Part shown: positions 17,187-27,900 of the stretch, one piece after another | How the letters are laid out: each line of letters opens with the position of its first letter | Numbering within the stretch: the stretch's first letter is position 1 | Assembly (NCBI RefSeq): GCF_009647655.1 | Contig: NZ_WJFD01000001.1 | Coordinates: 1,984,001-2,048,000 of the forward strand | Direction of reading: 5' to 3' | DNA length: 64,000 bases | Source of the DNA: Chitinophaga sp. SYP-B3965 | GTDB taxonomy: Bacteria; Bacteroidota; Bacteroidia; Chitinophagales; Chitinophagaceae | Position numbers and translations under genes: made by a program | The notes under the pieces: generated by a model | Told to the model about the DNA's origin: nothing | The model's input: the letters and a program-made list of their open reading frames with translations, nothing else | Databases searched by the model: none

Positions 17187-18806
17187 ATGCCACAACAAAT
17201 ATTAAAGATCCATCCAACAGATAATGTGTGGGTAGCCCTGCAGGACATTCCCGCAGGCACTACCGTGCAAGGCGTCACCGCCCTGCGCGACGTAGCCGCC
17301 AAACATAAGTTAACCGCTGCGTTCATTGCGAAGGACAGTCCCGTTGTCATGTACGGTGTGCTGGTTGGCTTAGCCAATGAAGACCTCGCTAAAGGCGAAC
17401 TGCTCACCACAAAGAACATCCGCCATGCCTCCGGGAATTTTGCCGTGAAAGAAGAAAGGAAAACCAGCTGGGATACACCGGATATTTCCCGCTGGAAAGA
17501 CCGTCACTTTATGGGTTATCACCGCACAGACGGACGTGTGGGCACCGGCAATTACTGGGTGATCATCCCACTCGTATTCTGCGAAAACCGCAATGTGCAG
17601 ATGCTGCACAAAGTATTGGTAAAAGAACTCGGCTACCGCAAATACAATCCTTACGAAGAAATGCTGCAACAATTATTGCAGGAAGTAAAAGAAGGTAAAG
17701 AAGAAGCAGATATACTCATCGCCCCACCCCGGCGCAGGGCTTTTGAAAACATAGACGGCATAAAACTACTCTCCCATACTTTAGGCTGCGGCGGCACCAA
17801 AGATGATGCCCGCACGCTTTGCGGCCTGTTAGCCGGATACATCACTCATCCTAATGTGGCTGGCGCTACGGTACTCAGCCTGGGCTGCCAGAACGCACAG
17901 ATAGATATGCTGAAAGAAGAGATCGAAAAAAGAGTACCGGGTTTCGACAGAACGGTGATCTGCCTGGAACAGCAAAAGATAGGATCCGAAAAAGTGCTAA
18001 TGGAACAGGCGCTGCAGCTCACTTTTGAAGGCCTCAGCAAAGCCAACAAACAACAACGCCAGCCTGCGCCGTTGAACAAACTCATCATCGGCATGGAATG
18101 CGGCGGCTCAGACGGATTCTCCGGCATCTCTGCCAACCCTGCCGTAGGAAGGGTTTCAGACATCCTCGTAGCACTCGGCGGCTCCGTGATCTTATCTGAA
18201 TTCCCTGAGCTCTGCGGTGTTGAACAGGAACTGAGTGACCGTTGCATCAACACAGACCTCGCCACCCGTTACACACAATTGATGCGTGATTATGCCAGCA
18301 GAGCAGAAGCTGTAGGCTCGGGATTTGATTCCAATCCTTCTGCCGGCAACATCCGCGACGGCCTCATTACAGACGCGATCAAATCCGCCGGTGCGGCAAA
18401 AAAAGGAGGCTCCTCTCCTGTGACGGATGTGATAGATTACCCGGGAAGGGTACAACGGCCCGGTCTTGCATTGCTTTGCACACCCGGCAGCGATGTGGAA
18501 TCCACCACAGCGGAAGTAGGGGCTGGTGCCAACATCGTGCTCTTCACTACTGGTTTGGGTACACCCACCGGCAATCCTATTACACCGGTGCTCAAACTAT
18601 CCACCAACACTAAGCTGGCCAACAAAATGGAGGATATCATAGATATAGATACCGGCACGATCATCAATGGAAAAGAATCTATCAACGAAGCAGCAGAGCG
18701 GATCTTAAATTTAGTGATCGATACCGCCAGCGGTTTATACACCGCACGGGCACAAGTGCTGGAACAGGATGATTTCATTCCCTGGAAAAGAGGGGTTTCT
18801 TTATAA
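17187..18806 (+). CDS. UxaA family (altronate/galactarate-type) sugar-acid dehydratase
   Basis: A 539-residue fusion of an N-terminal SAF domain (about 1-90, IHPTDNVWVALQDIPAGTTV) with the UxaA catalytic part. Family signatures are YHRTDGRVGTGNYW, SHTLGCGGTKDD, HPNVAGATVLSLGCQNAQ, the C-terminal GMECGGSDGFSGISANPAVG, and FTTGLGTPTGNPITPVLKLS. Members dehydrate aldonates such as D-altronate or D-galactarate with Fe(II) or Mn(II) to 2-keto-3-deoxy acids. Beside a KGSADH and a KdaD-like FAH enzyme, the likely substrate here is a pentonate such as D-arabinonate. In the well known routes that step uses IlvD/EDD- or enolase-type dehydratases. It is the fourth gene of the GH172 operon. No lactonase is seen nearby. 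Confidence 0.9.
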   Translation: MPQQILKIHPTDNVWVALQDIPAGTTVQGVTALRDVAAKHKLTAAFIAKDSPVVMYGVLVGLANEDLAKGELLTTKNIRHASGNFAVKEERKTSWDTPDISRWKDRHFMGYHRTDGRVGTGNYWVIIPLVFCENRNVQMLHKVLVKELGYRKYNPYEEMLQQLLQEVKEGKEEADILIAPPRRRAFENIDGIKLLSHTLGCGGTKDDARTLCGLLAGYITHPNVAGATVLSLGCQNAQIDMLKEEIEKRVPGFDRTVICLEQQKIGSEKVLMEQALQLTFEGLSKANKQQRQPAPLNKLIIGMECGGSDGFSGISANPAVGRVSDILVALGGSVILSEFPELCGVEQELSDRCINTDLATRYTQLMRDYASRAEAVGSGFDSNPSAGNIRDGLITDAIKSAGAAKKGGSSPVTDVIDYPGRVQRPGLALLCTPGSDVESTTAEVGAGANIVLFTTGLGTPTGNPITPVLKLSTNTKLANKMEDIIDIDTGTIINGKESINEAAERILNLVIDTASGLYTARAQVLEQDDFIPWKRGVSL

Positions 18807-18824
18807 GTTTTCAAAACACCCGTT

Positions 18825-20054
18825 ATGAAATTGAACATTATCGCAGCCGGTTTGCTGATCGGCATGATCAGCTGCAACCAAAGCAGTACAACAGAAACAG
18901 CAAAGAAACCCGGCAACTTCGGGGAGGATGTAACATTCCTGCAAAAACATTTACAGAACGTAGTAGTACTGCAAAGCAGCAGCGATAGCAGCCGCCTCGT
19001 AGTAACCGGCGATTACCAGGCCCGTGTAATGACCAGCACCGCCAGCGGCAGCCAGGGCAAAAGCTTTGGATGGATCAATTACAACCTCGTATCCTCCGGT
19101 AAACTCGCACCGCACATCAACGCCTTCGGAGGTGAAGAACGTTTCTGGTTAGGCCCTGAAGGCGGACAATATTCCCTGTTCTTCCCCGGTGGCAAATCCT
19201 TTGAGTTCGACAACTGGCAAACACCCGGCCTGATAGACACTGCCCATTACAACGTGAAATCCCAATCCCCCACAGAGATCACGTACCAATATGACGGTAC
19301 CATTCAAAACTATTCCGGCACTACTTTTAAACTGGATATCAGCAGAACTATCCGCCTGCTGGACAACAATGCCATCACTGCAAAACTACAAACAGCACTG
19401 CCTGCAGGTATCAAAAGCATTGCCTACGAAACAGAAAATGTACTCACCAATAAAGGCGACAGCGCCTGGCAGGAAAAGAACGGCCTGCTGAGCATCTGGC
19501 TGCTGGGCATGTTCATCCCTTCTGATCAGACCGTGGTAGTAGCGCCATTCAAAGGCATCACAGATGCCCGCACACATATCACAGACGATTACTTCGGCAA
19601 GATCCCTCCGCAAAACCTGCTGGTGAAAGACAGCCTGCTGCTCTTCCGCGCAGATGGTAAAGCCCGCGGCAAACTGGGCCTCTCCCCGCTTGTAGCTAAA
19701 TCAGGCGCAGGTAGTGTAGATCTGCAAAACAACACCATCACCGTACTCTTCTATGAAGTAGTGCCACAAGGCCGTTATGTGAATTCCAAATGGGAATTGC
19801 AGAAAGAACCGTTTAAAGGAGATGCCGTGAATTGCTATAACGATGGCCCGTTGGCAGATGGTTCTCAAATGGGACCTTTCTATGAAGTAGAATCCTCTTC
19901 AGATGCCCGTGCACTGCAACCCGGCGAAGCGCTCAACTACCGCCAGGTAACGATGCACTTCGAAGCTGCTGACCGCGCCGCATTACAAGCCCTCGCTACC
20001 CGATTGTGGAACCTGCCGCTGGAAGAAGTACAACAATTCCTCAGTAAAAAATAA
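18825..20054 (+). CDS. DUF6786-like lipoprotein, function unknown
   Basis: A 409-residue lipoprotein: MKLNIIAAGLLIGMISC has a lipobox with Cys17. The rest is beta-rich and reads like a galactose-mutarotase/aldose-epimerase-type sandwich (GDYQARVMTSTASGSQGKSFGWINY, INAFGGEERFWLGPEGGQYSLFF, FNDGPLADGS-like CYNDGPLADGSQMGPFYEVES). I associate this with the DUF6786 family but cannot confirm it. It sits between the dehydratase (18 bases upstream) and the FAH-family gene (6 bases downstream), a non-cytoplasmic protein inside an otherwise cytoplasmic catabolic operon. A role in sugar mutarotation or binding in the periplasm fits; lactone hydrolysis is possible only if the lactone were formed outside the cytoplasm. 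Confidence 0.8.
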   Translation: MKLNIIAAGLLIGMISCNQSSTTETAKKPGNFGEDVTFLQKHLQNVVVLQSSSDSSRLVVTGDYQARVMTSTASGSQGKSFGWINYNLVSSGKLAPHINAFGGEERFWLGPEGGQYSLFFPGGKSFEFDNWQTPGLIDTAHYNVKSQSPTEITYQYDGTIQNYSGTTFKLDISRTIRLLDNNAITAKLQTALPAGIKSIAYETENVLTNKGDSAWQEKNGLLSIWLLGMFIPSDQTVVVAPFKGITDARTHITDDYFGKIPPQNLLVKDSLLLFRADGKARGKLGLSPLVAKSGAGSVDLQNNTITVLFYEVVPQGRYVNSKWELQKEPFKGDAVNCYNDGPLADGSQMGPFYEVESSSDARALQPGEALNYRQVTMHFEAADRAALQALATRLWNLPLEEVQQFLSKK

Positions 20055-20060
20055 TGACCA

Positions 20061-20912
20061 ATGCAGATCATCCGTCTCTATAAAACCGCTGCCACCATAT
20101 TGGTGCATTACAATGAACAATATTATGCCATCAACACCAGCTGGAATAATTTCGTGAACAGGAAAAACCTGTTTGCATGTATCCTCAAAGATCTTTCTGA
20201 TCAGACATCCATTGATACGATCACCGCGGAAAGCATCATTGGCAATGAACTGCAAGCCCCCATTGCCACGCAGGAAGTATGGGCAGCCGGCGTAACGTAT
20301 TTCCGCAGTCGTACGGCACGCATGGAAGAATCAGAAGGCGGCGCTGATTTTTACGATAAAGTATATGCAGCAGAAAGACCTGAGCTCTTTTTTAAAGCCA
20401 CCCCGCACCGGGTATCCGGCCATAACCAGGTAGTGTTCATCCGCGAAGATTCTACCTGGGATGTACCGGAACCGGAACTCACCCTCTTTGTGAGCAGCCA
20501 TGGTACCATTGAAGGATATACCATTGGCAACGACATGAGTTCCCGCAGTATTGAAGGAGAAAATCCGCTCTACCTCCCACAGGCAAAAGTTTATGAAAAA
20601 TGCGCTGGCCTTGGGCCCTGCCTGATCGTAACGGATACACCTATCCCTCCGGATACGCTCATCAAAATGGCCATCTACCGCAAAGAAGAAATGAAATACT
20701 CAGATAGCGTTCCCATCAGCCAGATGAAACGCGGCCACCAGGAACTGGTGGACTTCCTCTTCAGAGGATGTGCCTTCCCCGATGGTTGTTACCTGATGAC
20801 GGGCACCTGTCTTGTTCCCGATAACAGCTTCACCTTACAGGATAACGACCGTGTAGAGATCAGCATAGACCACATCGGTACGTTGATCAATGATGTTCAG
20901 ACACTACATTAA
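20061..20912 (+). CDS. FAH-family hydrolase/dehydratase, 2-keto-3-deoxy-D-arabinonate dehydratase-like
   Basis: A 283-residue fumarylacetoacetate-hydrolase-family enzyme. The metal ligands expected for the family are present: the two Glu of [11 protein letters not shown] and the Asp of [11 protein letters not shown]. The downstream stretch [16 protein letters not shown] followed by GLGPC is the hallmark of the subgroup that includes 2-keto-3-deoxy-D-arabinonate dehydratase (KdaD). The Asp usually after the Arg (SSRD) is Ser here. The reaction would turn 2-keto-3-deoxypentonate into 2,5-dioxopentanoate, exactly the substrate of the aldehyde dehydrogenase in the same operon. It sits 6 bases after the lipoprotein gene and 12 before the permease. 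Confidence 0.9.
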   Translation: MQIIRLYKTAATILVHYNEQYYAINTSWNNFVNRKNLFACILKDLSDQTSIDTITAESIIGNELQAPIATQEVWAAGVTYFRSRTARMEESEGGADFYDKVYAAERPELFFKATPHRVSGHNQVVFIREDSTWDVPEPELTLFVSSHGTIEGYTIGNDMSSRSIEGENPLYLPQAKVYEKCAGLGPCLIVTDTPIPPDTLIKMAIYRKEEMKYSDSVPISQMKRGHQELVDFLFRGCAFPDGCYLMTGTCLVPDNSFTLQDNDRVEISIDHIGTLINDVQTLH

Positions 20913-20924
20913 ATTCCGCCCTAT

Positions 20925-22193
20925 ATGAATTCCACCGTTGAAACGTTGCAGCCCTCCACGCGCAGCAACACTGTTAAACTGACCTTCATACTCGTTATCA
21001 GCCTGTTCTTTCTATGGGCACTAACGGGTAACCTGATACCAGTGCTCATCCCGCATCTCCGGAAAGCCTGCCAGCTAAACGATTTTCAATCCGCTTTCAT
21101 AGACTCCGCTTATTGGGTAAGCTATTTCTTTTTCGCACTGCCCGCTGCATGGGTGATGCGCAAATGGAGTTACAAAACAGGGATCATCACCGGCCTGCTC
21201 ATTGCAGCAGCGGGTGCTGTCTTATTCTTCCCTGCTGCGGAGTTACGTTCCTTCGGTTTATTCCTGTTTGCGCTCTTCTTAGTAGCAGCGGGCATGACCT
21301 TCCTCGAAACGGCCGCCAATCCTTACATCACCATCATGGGATCAAAAGAGACGGCTGTACAACGCCTCAACTTTGCACAGGCCTTTAATGGATTAGGTGC
21401 TTTCGTAGCAGCATTCTTCCTGAGTAAAGTGATCCTCTCCGGTAAAGAGTTTTCTACAGCACAACTCAATGCCATGAGCCCTGAGGTACTCAACAATTAT
21501 TTACTTTCAGAAGCAAGGTCTGTACAAGTTCCCTATCTCGCTATTGCAGGGGTACTCCTGTTGGTAGCACTCACCTTCAGGCTGGTACACTTCCCTAAAG
21601 TGCAGGAAGAACATGACGATAAACTGAGCATCAACCTGCGCGTATTCCGGCATGTACATTTCCGCTGGGGTGTGATCGCGCAGTTTGCTTATGTAGGTGC
21701 GCAGGTATGTATTTCCAGTTTCTTTATTCGTTATGCCGGCTTCAGCGCAGGCATGCCGGAAATGGAAGCCACTACTTTCCTCGGGATGCTGCTGTTATGT
21801 TTTATGATAGGCAGGTATGTGGGCACTTTCCTGATGCAAAAAATAGCACCGCGGATGCTGCTGATCTTCTACAGCGCGGCCTGTGTATTGTTGCTGGCTT
21901 ATTGTGTATTGCAGGGCGGTAGGATGGGCGTGTATTTCTTACTGATGGTGGAGTTCTTTATGTCCATCATGTTCCCTACTATCTTTTCCCTCGCTATCAG
22001 GGACCTGGGGAATGAAACAAAATCAGGTTCTGCTTTCCTTGTGATGTCTATTGTTGGCGGGGCCTTGATTCCATTAGGGTTGGGCGCCATTGCTTATAAT
22101 TACAATGTACAACTGGCTTATGTAGTACCCACGATCTGTTTTGCAGTGGTATTGTATTACGCATGGCGACATGCATTACCGAAGCAGTCTTAA
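20925..22193 (+). CDS. FucP-like sugar:proton symporter (MFS)
   Basis: A 422-residue inner membrane permease with about 12 transmembrane helices, similar to L-fucose:H+ symporter FucP. Family stretches are FFLWALTGNLIPVLIPHLRKA, SYWVSYF-like SAYWVSYFFFALPAAWVMRK, GMTFLETAANPYITIMG and LNFAQAFNGLGAFV. FucP of E. coli also carries D-arabinose and L-galactose, which fits the rest of the operon. It is the last gene of the GH172 operon. Its 3' end overlaps the convergent secreted-protein gene by 18 bases, so there is no room for a dedicated terminator between them. Confidence 0.93.
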   Translation: MNSTVETLQPSTRSNTVKLTFILVISLFFLWALTGNLIPVLIPHLRKACQLNDFQSAFIDSAYWVSYFFFALPAAWVMRKWSYKTGIITGLLIAAAGAVLFFPAAELRSFGLFLFALFLVAAGMTFLETAANPYITIMGSKETAVQRLNFAQAFNGLGAFVAAFFLSKVILSGKEFSTAQLNAMSPEVLNNYLLSEARSVQVPYLAIAGVLLLVALTFRLVHFPKVQEEHDDKLSINLRVFRHVHFRWGVIAQFAYVGAQVCISSFFIRYAGFSAGMPEMEATTFLGMLLLCFMIGRYVGTFLMQKIAPRMLLIFYSAACVLLLAYCVLQGGRMGVYFLLMVEFFMSIMFPTIFSLAIRDLGNETKSGSAFLVMSIVGGALIPLGLGAIAYNYNVQLAYVVPTICFAVVLYYAWRHALPKQS

Positions 22194-23117
22194 ACCAAAA
22201 TAAACCTTCTGCCCGGGAACATATTTCTCCCGTAATTCAAAGTTCTCAAACGAGGGTCCGCCCGGTATAGCAATATACTGTTGCGGATCCCTGTTTCCAC
22301 CGCTCCAGTACTTCGCCCGGCCATTCACCCGCACCTGTAAGGAAGGTACTGTTTTATCCTTCCGCCAATATTGCGTGAGCATATAAAAAGGGCGATACCG
22401 CCAGTTCCATCTGGCTAAGTAAGCAGGTTCCTGCGGCCATGCGGCTAATTCTGCAAATGATTCATCCGGCGTGGCCAATACCAAACAACTATCCCCTTCT
22501 TTAATATCATAAGGCGCTTTCTCTATGAAGTCTATTCCATCATACCCCGCATACAACTCCCGGGAATTGATCACTGTATCTTTCAAATACAATTTCCGCA
22601 ACCGGGAATAATTGCCCATCGTGGCAGTGATGCCGCAACGTTCCATGGGTGCACTGTCCGGATGATGGAATACCTCAATGCACAATTCCTCTGGTCTGCT
22701 CTTGTGAATACTTAGCTTCAGATAAGGATGCGAACCGTTTGCAAACTTTTCCATGTGCACATACACACTTAAAACCTCAGAAGAAATAACACTATCCTTT
22801 AGCCACATAAACTTCCCCCATTTCCCATCCACAACAGAAGGTGATATCTCACTAAATTCCATCTTCCCGTTCACCACCGGTTCCACAGCGATGTAATTGA
22901 TGTGATACGTCACACCGCCATAGTTATAACCGATGCGCAGTAAACCCCTCGGCCCTCCGTTTGAGCTTTCCTTCAAGCCTTCAATAGCCCCCGGCCAGAA
23001 GCCCACCACAATACCATTGCGGATACCGAATACGGTACTATCCCTCCTTATCCATTGGGCCTGGCTCAGTGCAAAAGAAAATAATAAACTGACTGTTAAA
23101 AAAGATCTGCTCACCAT
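22176..23117 (-). CDS. secreted protein of unknown function in the SusCD operon
   Basis: A 313-residue protein with Sec signal peptide (about 1-20, SRSFLTVSLLFSFALSQAQ) and no lipobox. The remainder is rich in beta strands and aromatic residues (GFWPGAIEGLKESSNGGPRG, YNYGGVTYHINYIAVEP, YLARWNWRYRPFYMLTQYW), as often seen in carbohydrate-active proteins. I do not recognise a family. It overlaps the SusD gene by 7 bases (translational coupling) and is therefore the third gene of the LacI-operator-controlled SusC/SusD unit. Position and secretion make it a candidate glycan-binding protein or a new enzyme for the same glycan, perhaps the endo-acting step that the locus otherwise lacks. Confidence 0.8.
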   Translation of the reverse strand: MVSRSFLTVSLLFSFALSQAQWIRRDSTVFGIRNGIVVGFWPGAIEGLKESSNGGPRGLLRIGYNYGGVTYHINYIAVEPVVNGKMEFSEISPSVVDGKWGKFMWLKDSVISSEVLSVYVHMEKFANGSHPYLKLSIHKSRPEELCIEVFHHPDSAPMERCGITATMGNYSRLRKLYLKDTVINSRELYAGYDGIDFIEKAPYDIKEGDSCLVLATPDESFAELAAWPQEPAYLARWNWRYRPFYMLTQYWRKDKTVPSLQVRVNGRAKYWSGGNRDPQQYIAIPGGPSFENFELREKYVPGQKVYFGLRLLR

Positions 23118-24886
23118 CCAACGTTTTGTACCAGGTTACGGTTCTTATTAATTTCCTCTTGCTGCAAGGGCCATAGATAATGCTTCGGTGCAATGAACAC
23201 CCGCTTCTCTATCACCGTACGTTTATAAAAATTGTTATCGCCCAGATTAGTGCCCGCGCCAATGTTCATTCCATGAATTTCTTTACTGTCAATCACCGCG
23301 GCTATCTTCCATCTGCGCGTATCAAAGTAACGATGCGTTTCAAATGCCAGTTCTATCCTCCGTTCATGCCTGATCTTTTCCCTCATTTCATCCTGACTTA
23401 ATCCTGCGGGCAATACAGGCAGCCCGGAGCGTTCCCGGATCAGGTTCACGTATTTATATACATCTGGTACAGCGCCATCCATTTCATTCAGCGCCTCTGC
23501 ATAATTCAGATAAGATTCTCCTAACCTGTAATAAATAAACGTATTCAGGGAGAACCTGTTCTGGAAAATATCAGAAGTAGGGTTCACCATTTTCTTCATC
23601 AGGTAACCGGAAATGCAATAATCAGAACCTGCACGTTTCCTGCCATCCAGCCCTTCAAACCAGAACTGTATGCCCCTTCCTTTCCAGATAGCGCCATTGA
23701 AATTGATGCTCGCATAAAACCGCGGTTCCCGGCCCACATACATATTACTCACGCCGGCAGGATAGTAATCCAGCGGATGTTTCGCCGCAGCATATCCCGC
23801 TTCCACATAACCGGACCCTGCATTGATAATGGGCGAACCATCTGCGTTATAACCATTCACCGGCCGTAAACCATTCGCCATTTCATAATCATCCACCAGT
23901 TCCTGCGTAGGACAGAAAATAGAGAATCCCCCATAACTGATCGGATTACTGCAACGTTCAAAGTGAGAATGTTCACCGGCATTACGGGCAAACAGCACTT
24001 CGGAATTATTGCGCTCAATGAATACCTCCTGGTAATTCCTCACCGGATCGTTATTCGCTGCGCGGTACAATTTATACCCGTTAGCTTCTACCCCATCGAT
24101 ACATTCCTTGGCGGCCACTGCCGCCTTACGCCATCTTTCTTTATCAAAAGCAGGAAAAAGCTGCAAACCTTCGTTATCCTTTATCCCCGTGTAATCAGGA
24201 TTACCATTCCAAAGCGGACTCGCCATGTACAACAACGCCTGTGCCTTCAATGCCAGTGCAGCAGCTTTGGTAACACGCCCCATTTTATCCGCCCCTACTT
24301 TCCATTCCAGTAATGGCACTGCCTTATCACATTCCTTCGTGATAAATTCAATTACTTTATCAATGGGCTGTCTCCTGATCTTGGAATAATCTTCATTAAG
24401 CGTATAAGCATGATCCCCGATGGGAATAGCGCCATAAATGCGTGCCAGCATAAAGTGGAAGAAAGCGCGCAGGAAAGTGGCTTCCCCTATCCACCGGTTC
24501 CGCTCTGTTTCATCCATGGGCACATCTGCCACATTATCCAGGAAGAGATTGGTTTTGCGGATGCCCTCATACATAAAACCCCATACATCCGGGAAGTAAT
24601 CATTGGCACTCCAGGCGCCGGAGTTCAGTAAGTGAGAATAGGCGCCCAGGAAAGTGATCTCCATTTCGTCACTGGCGCCGGTAAAGGGATTACGCTGATC
24701 CCAGTCTGCCGCACCCAGCATAACGGGCACGTTGTTATACGCCGAAGTGAGGAAGGATTCCGCATATTTCCTTTCGGAAAATACCTTTTTAATATCCAGG
24801 TCTTCATCCGGTGCTTTTTTAAGATAGTCTTTGGTGCATGATGCTGTTAAGAGCAATATGGTGATTAAAACAAGGAACTTGTTCAT
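23111..24886 (-). CDS. SusD/RagB family nutrient-binding lipoprotein
   Basis: A 591-residue lipoprotein with lipobox Cys17 (MNKFLVLITILLLTASC). SusD hallmarks are WGFMYEGIRKTNLFLDNV near the N-terminus, GEATFLRAFFHFMLARIYGAIP, AALALKAQALLYMASPLWNG, and the C-terminal REKIRHERRIELAFETHRYFDTRRWKI and HYLWPLQQEEINKNRNLVQNVGW. It is the surface lid of the SusC gene 21 bases upstream. The two form the outer membrane uptake unit of the LacI-operator locus, followed by an overlapping secreted-protein gene. Confidence 0.96.
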   Translation of the reverse strand: MNKFLVLITILLLTASCTKDYLKKAPDEDLDIKKVFSERKYAESFLTSAYNNVPVMLGAADWDQRNPFTGASDEMEITFLGAYSHLLNSGAWSANDYFPDVWGFMYEGIRKTNLFLDNVADVPMDETERNRWIGEATFLRAFFHFMLARIYGAIPIGDHAYTLNEDYSKIRRQPIDKVIEFITKECDKAVPLLEWKVGADKMGRVTKAAALALKAQALLYMASPLWNGNPDYTGIKDNEGLQLFPAFDKERWRKAAVAAKECIDGVEANGYKLYRAANNDPVRNYQEVFIERNNSEVLFARNAGEHSHFERCSNPISYGGFSIFCPTQELVDDYEMANGLRPVNGYNADGSPIINAGSGYVEAGYAAAKHPLDYYPAGVSNMYVGREPRFYASINFNGAIWKGRGIQFWFEGLDGRKRAGSDYCISGYLMKKMVNPTSDIFQNRFSLNTFIYYRLGESYLNYAEALNEMDGAVPDVYKYVNLIRERSGLPVLPAGLSQDEMREKIRHERRIELAFETHRYFDTRRWKIAAVIDSKEIHGMNIGAGTNLGDNNFYKRTVIEKRVFIAPKHYLWPLQQEEINKNRNLVQNVGW

Positions 24887-24907
24887 CTGGTAAGTTTGAA
24901 GGTTGAA

Positions 24908-27900
24908 TTAAAACGAAAGCTGTGCCCCGAAATTGATGCTGCGCTGTAAAGGATATCCCCCTGTGCCGTAATTCGATTCCGGATCTATCACTTTTATCTT
25001 ATCCCAGGTGGCCAGGTTATAACCGTTGATGAACAGGCGGATACCTTCCAGCCCGCGTTTTATGGCAAAATTGTAAGCGATCTCCGCACTCTTCAGCCGG
25101 ATGTAGGATGCATCCTGCAGGAACAAGGTGGAGGTCCTGTTGTTATTAGGATTCTGTAGTGGTGAAACACGGGGATATCTGGCATCAGTATGCTGCGGTG
25201 TCCAGCGGTTATCGTAATACTCACGCATAATATTGTAAGTACCTGATCCCATCTGGAAGGCATACATGGAAGGCCCGTCTACAAATAAACTGGTACGTGC
25301 CACGCCGGTAAAGAAAAAGCTCAGTTCAAAACCCTTGTAGCCAAAACTCGCACCTGCTCCATACACCATCTGTGGTGTTCTGGGATAACCGATCGGCACA
25401 CGGTCGTAATCATCTACTACACCGTCATTGTTATAATCCTGGTATTTGATATCCCCCGGCCTTACCTGGTCCATGAAATTCTGCTTCGGACTTTTCTCTA
25501 TATCCGCCTGGTCTTTAAAGAAGCCCAGTGCTATCAATCCCATCGGCTGATCTATCGGCTGGTCAACGAAGGATTGATAAGCGTATTTCGGGATGGGATC
25601 ATCGTTCTGTGTGCAGATACTTTTAGCATAAGTGAAAGTACCCCTGAAGTTGTAATAGAAACCTTTGCGGGTAGTATGCCTTACTTCCAGCAATGCATCA
25701 ATGCCGGAGTTCTTTGCTTTCCCCAGGTTGGCATAAGGCAGCGTCCAGGGATAATAACCTGTTACGCGTGGTATAACACCCCGCTGGATGAGGATACCTT
25801 CCCGGTCTTCTTTAAACGCATCCACCTGTAAACTGATGGTGCCTTTCAGCAATTCCAGGTCCATCCCGATGTTTGCCTTTGTAGCTACTTCCCAGGTTAC
25901 ATCATCATTGCCTATCTGCGCTTCTTCAAAACCCTGGTAGAAACGCTGGTTATCCCCAAAGAAATAGGACTGCCCCTGGCGATTGATCGTAGTGAGGAAT
26001 AAGAAGCGTCGTGCGCCTATCTGGTCATTACCTACCTGCCCGTAAGATCCTCTTATTTTGAGGCTGGAAATAGCGTTTACATGCCAGAACTTTTCATTGC
26101 TGATGATCCAGCCCGCAGAAACGGAAGGAAAGAAGCCGTATTGTTTCCCTTCGGGGAAATTCTCTGAACCGTTATATCCTGCATTCACTTCTGCGAGGTA
26201 ACGGTTCTTAAAGTTATAAGTGATCCGCCCTGCCAGCCCCTGCCGCCTGTAGGGCAGGTTATTTAAAGTAGTTCCTGCCGTGAGATCAATGTATTCCCTG
26301 CGGTTGCCTAACAGCATGCCCGTTAGTGTATGATCCCCGAAAGTGCGGTTGTAATTGACGCCCACCTCTGTATAATATGCGCGGTTAGCACCGTTATGCA
26401 GCACATAGGTCATGGGCTGCTCTTCCCGGATAGGCGGCGAAGAATACTGGTCATTCCCATTCGCATCCTTACCCAGGTACTGTTTGATGGCATAAGGCTT
26501 GATACGGTCTGTGGAAGCGGAATAATAGTGGTCATAAGCAAATAATCCCCGTACAGAAAGCCCTGGTGTTACGAGCCTGGAAAGATCCCATTTGCCACCA
26601 AAAGTTCCCTGCAGTGTGTTCCTGTCCTGCCGCGTATAGCCTGATTGTGTAACCAGCCCCCAGGGGTTGTTCTGCAGGTAGGAAGTGGAAGCCCCGGCAA
26701 CAGAACCATCAGGATTCAATTTCGGATAATTGATCGGCGAAGTGATCTTCAGTGCATCAAAGATCCCGGGAGCACCCGTGCCCGGATAATTGCCTTTCTG
26801 TATCACGCCGCCAATACCCAGTTCTATGCTGATAGTTTTAGAAACATTGATATCCACATTGGAACGAAAGTTATACCGTTGCATCTGTGCATTGGTTTTA
26901 TAGGCATTCTTAGGGTCCTGTTTGTAGATGCCATTCAGCACTGTATAACCCACATTCGTATAATACTTCACAATTTCATTACCGCCGGAAACACTCAGGT
27001 TATTGATACTCTGGAAAGTGTTCTTCTTCAGCACGGCATCCGTCCAATCTACATTCGGATAGAGATAAGGGTCAGAACCATCTTTGAACTTCTGCAGTTC
27101 TGCTGCTGTATACCGGGCGGGCAGGCCATTGTTGGCCAGCGCTTCATTGATCAGCCCTGCATATTCAGGCCCGTTGATATAATCAGGCAGCCGCAAAGCC
27201 TGCAGACTGGCATTCTCCGTACGGAAGATCACTTTCGGTTTGCCGGTAACTCCTCTCTTCGTAACGATCAGGATCACACCATTTGCTCCCCTCACCCCAT
27301 ATACCGCGGTAGCAGATGCATCTTTCAGAATAGAAAAACTTTCAATTTCCTGCGTGTTGATATTGTTGATATCCCGTTCCACTCCATCTACCAGTATCAA
27401 CGGCGCCCTGTTGGCCCAGGTTCCAAAACCACGGATAAATACCGCCGCCCCGTCATAACCCGGCTCTCCGGAACTTTGCCGTGTGATGATCCCCGGCATA
27501 CTGCCCGCCAGCGCATTGGACAAAGAAGGCGTAGAGATCCGCTGGATGTTATTCACCGGCACACTGGAGATAGCACCTGTTACCGTCATTTTCTTTTGCT
27601 TTCCGAAACCTACCACCACCACATCACCCAGTGTGCTGGATTGCTGCTTTAATTGTATGTTCAGGATGCTGTTATTACCTACCGTGATAGCCTGCGGTTC
27701 ATACCCTACATAGGTATATACCAGCATGGCTTCATTGCCGGATACTTTTATGGCATAAGTACCATCAGGGTAAGTAGTGGTGCCCACAGGTGTGCCCTGC
27801 ACTACGATGGTTACTTCAGATAATGGTTTACCATCTTCGGCAGAAGTGACCTTGCCCGTGATCACTTTCTGCGCATAGCTGACGGTAATGGACGTGAGGA

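Noticed and set aside
26645..27652. 335-codon open frame on the plus strand
   Set aside because: It is antisense to the SusC gene at 24908-27928 and its translation is rich in Arg, His and Ile without any motif.
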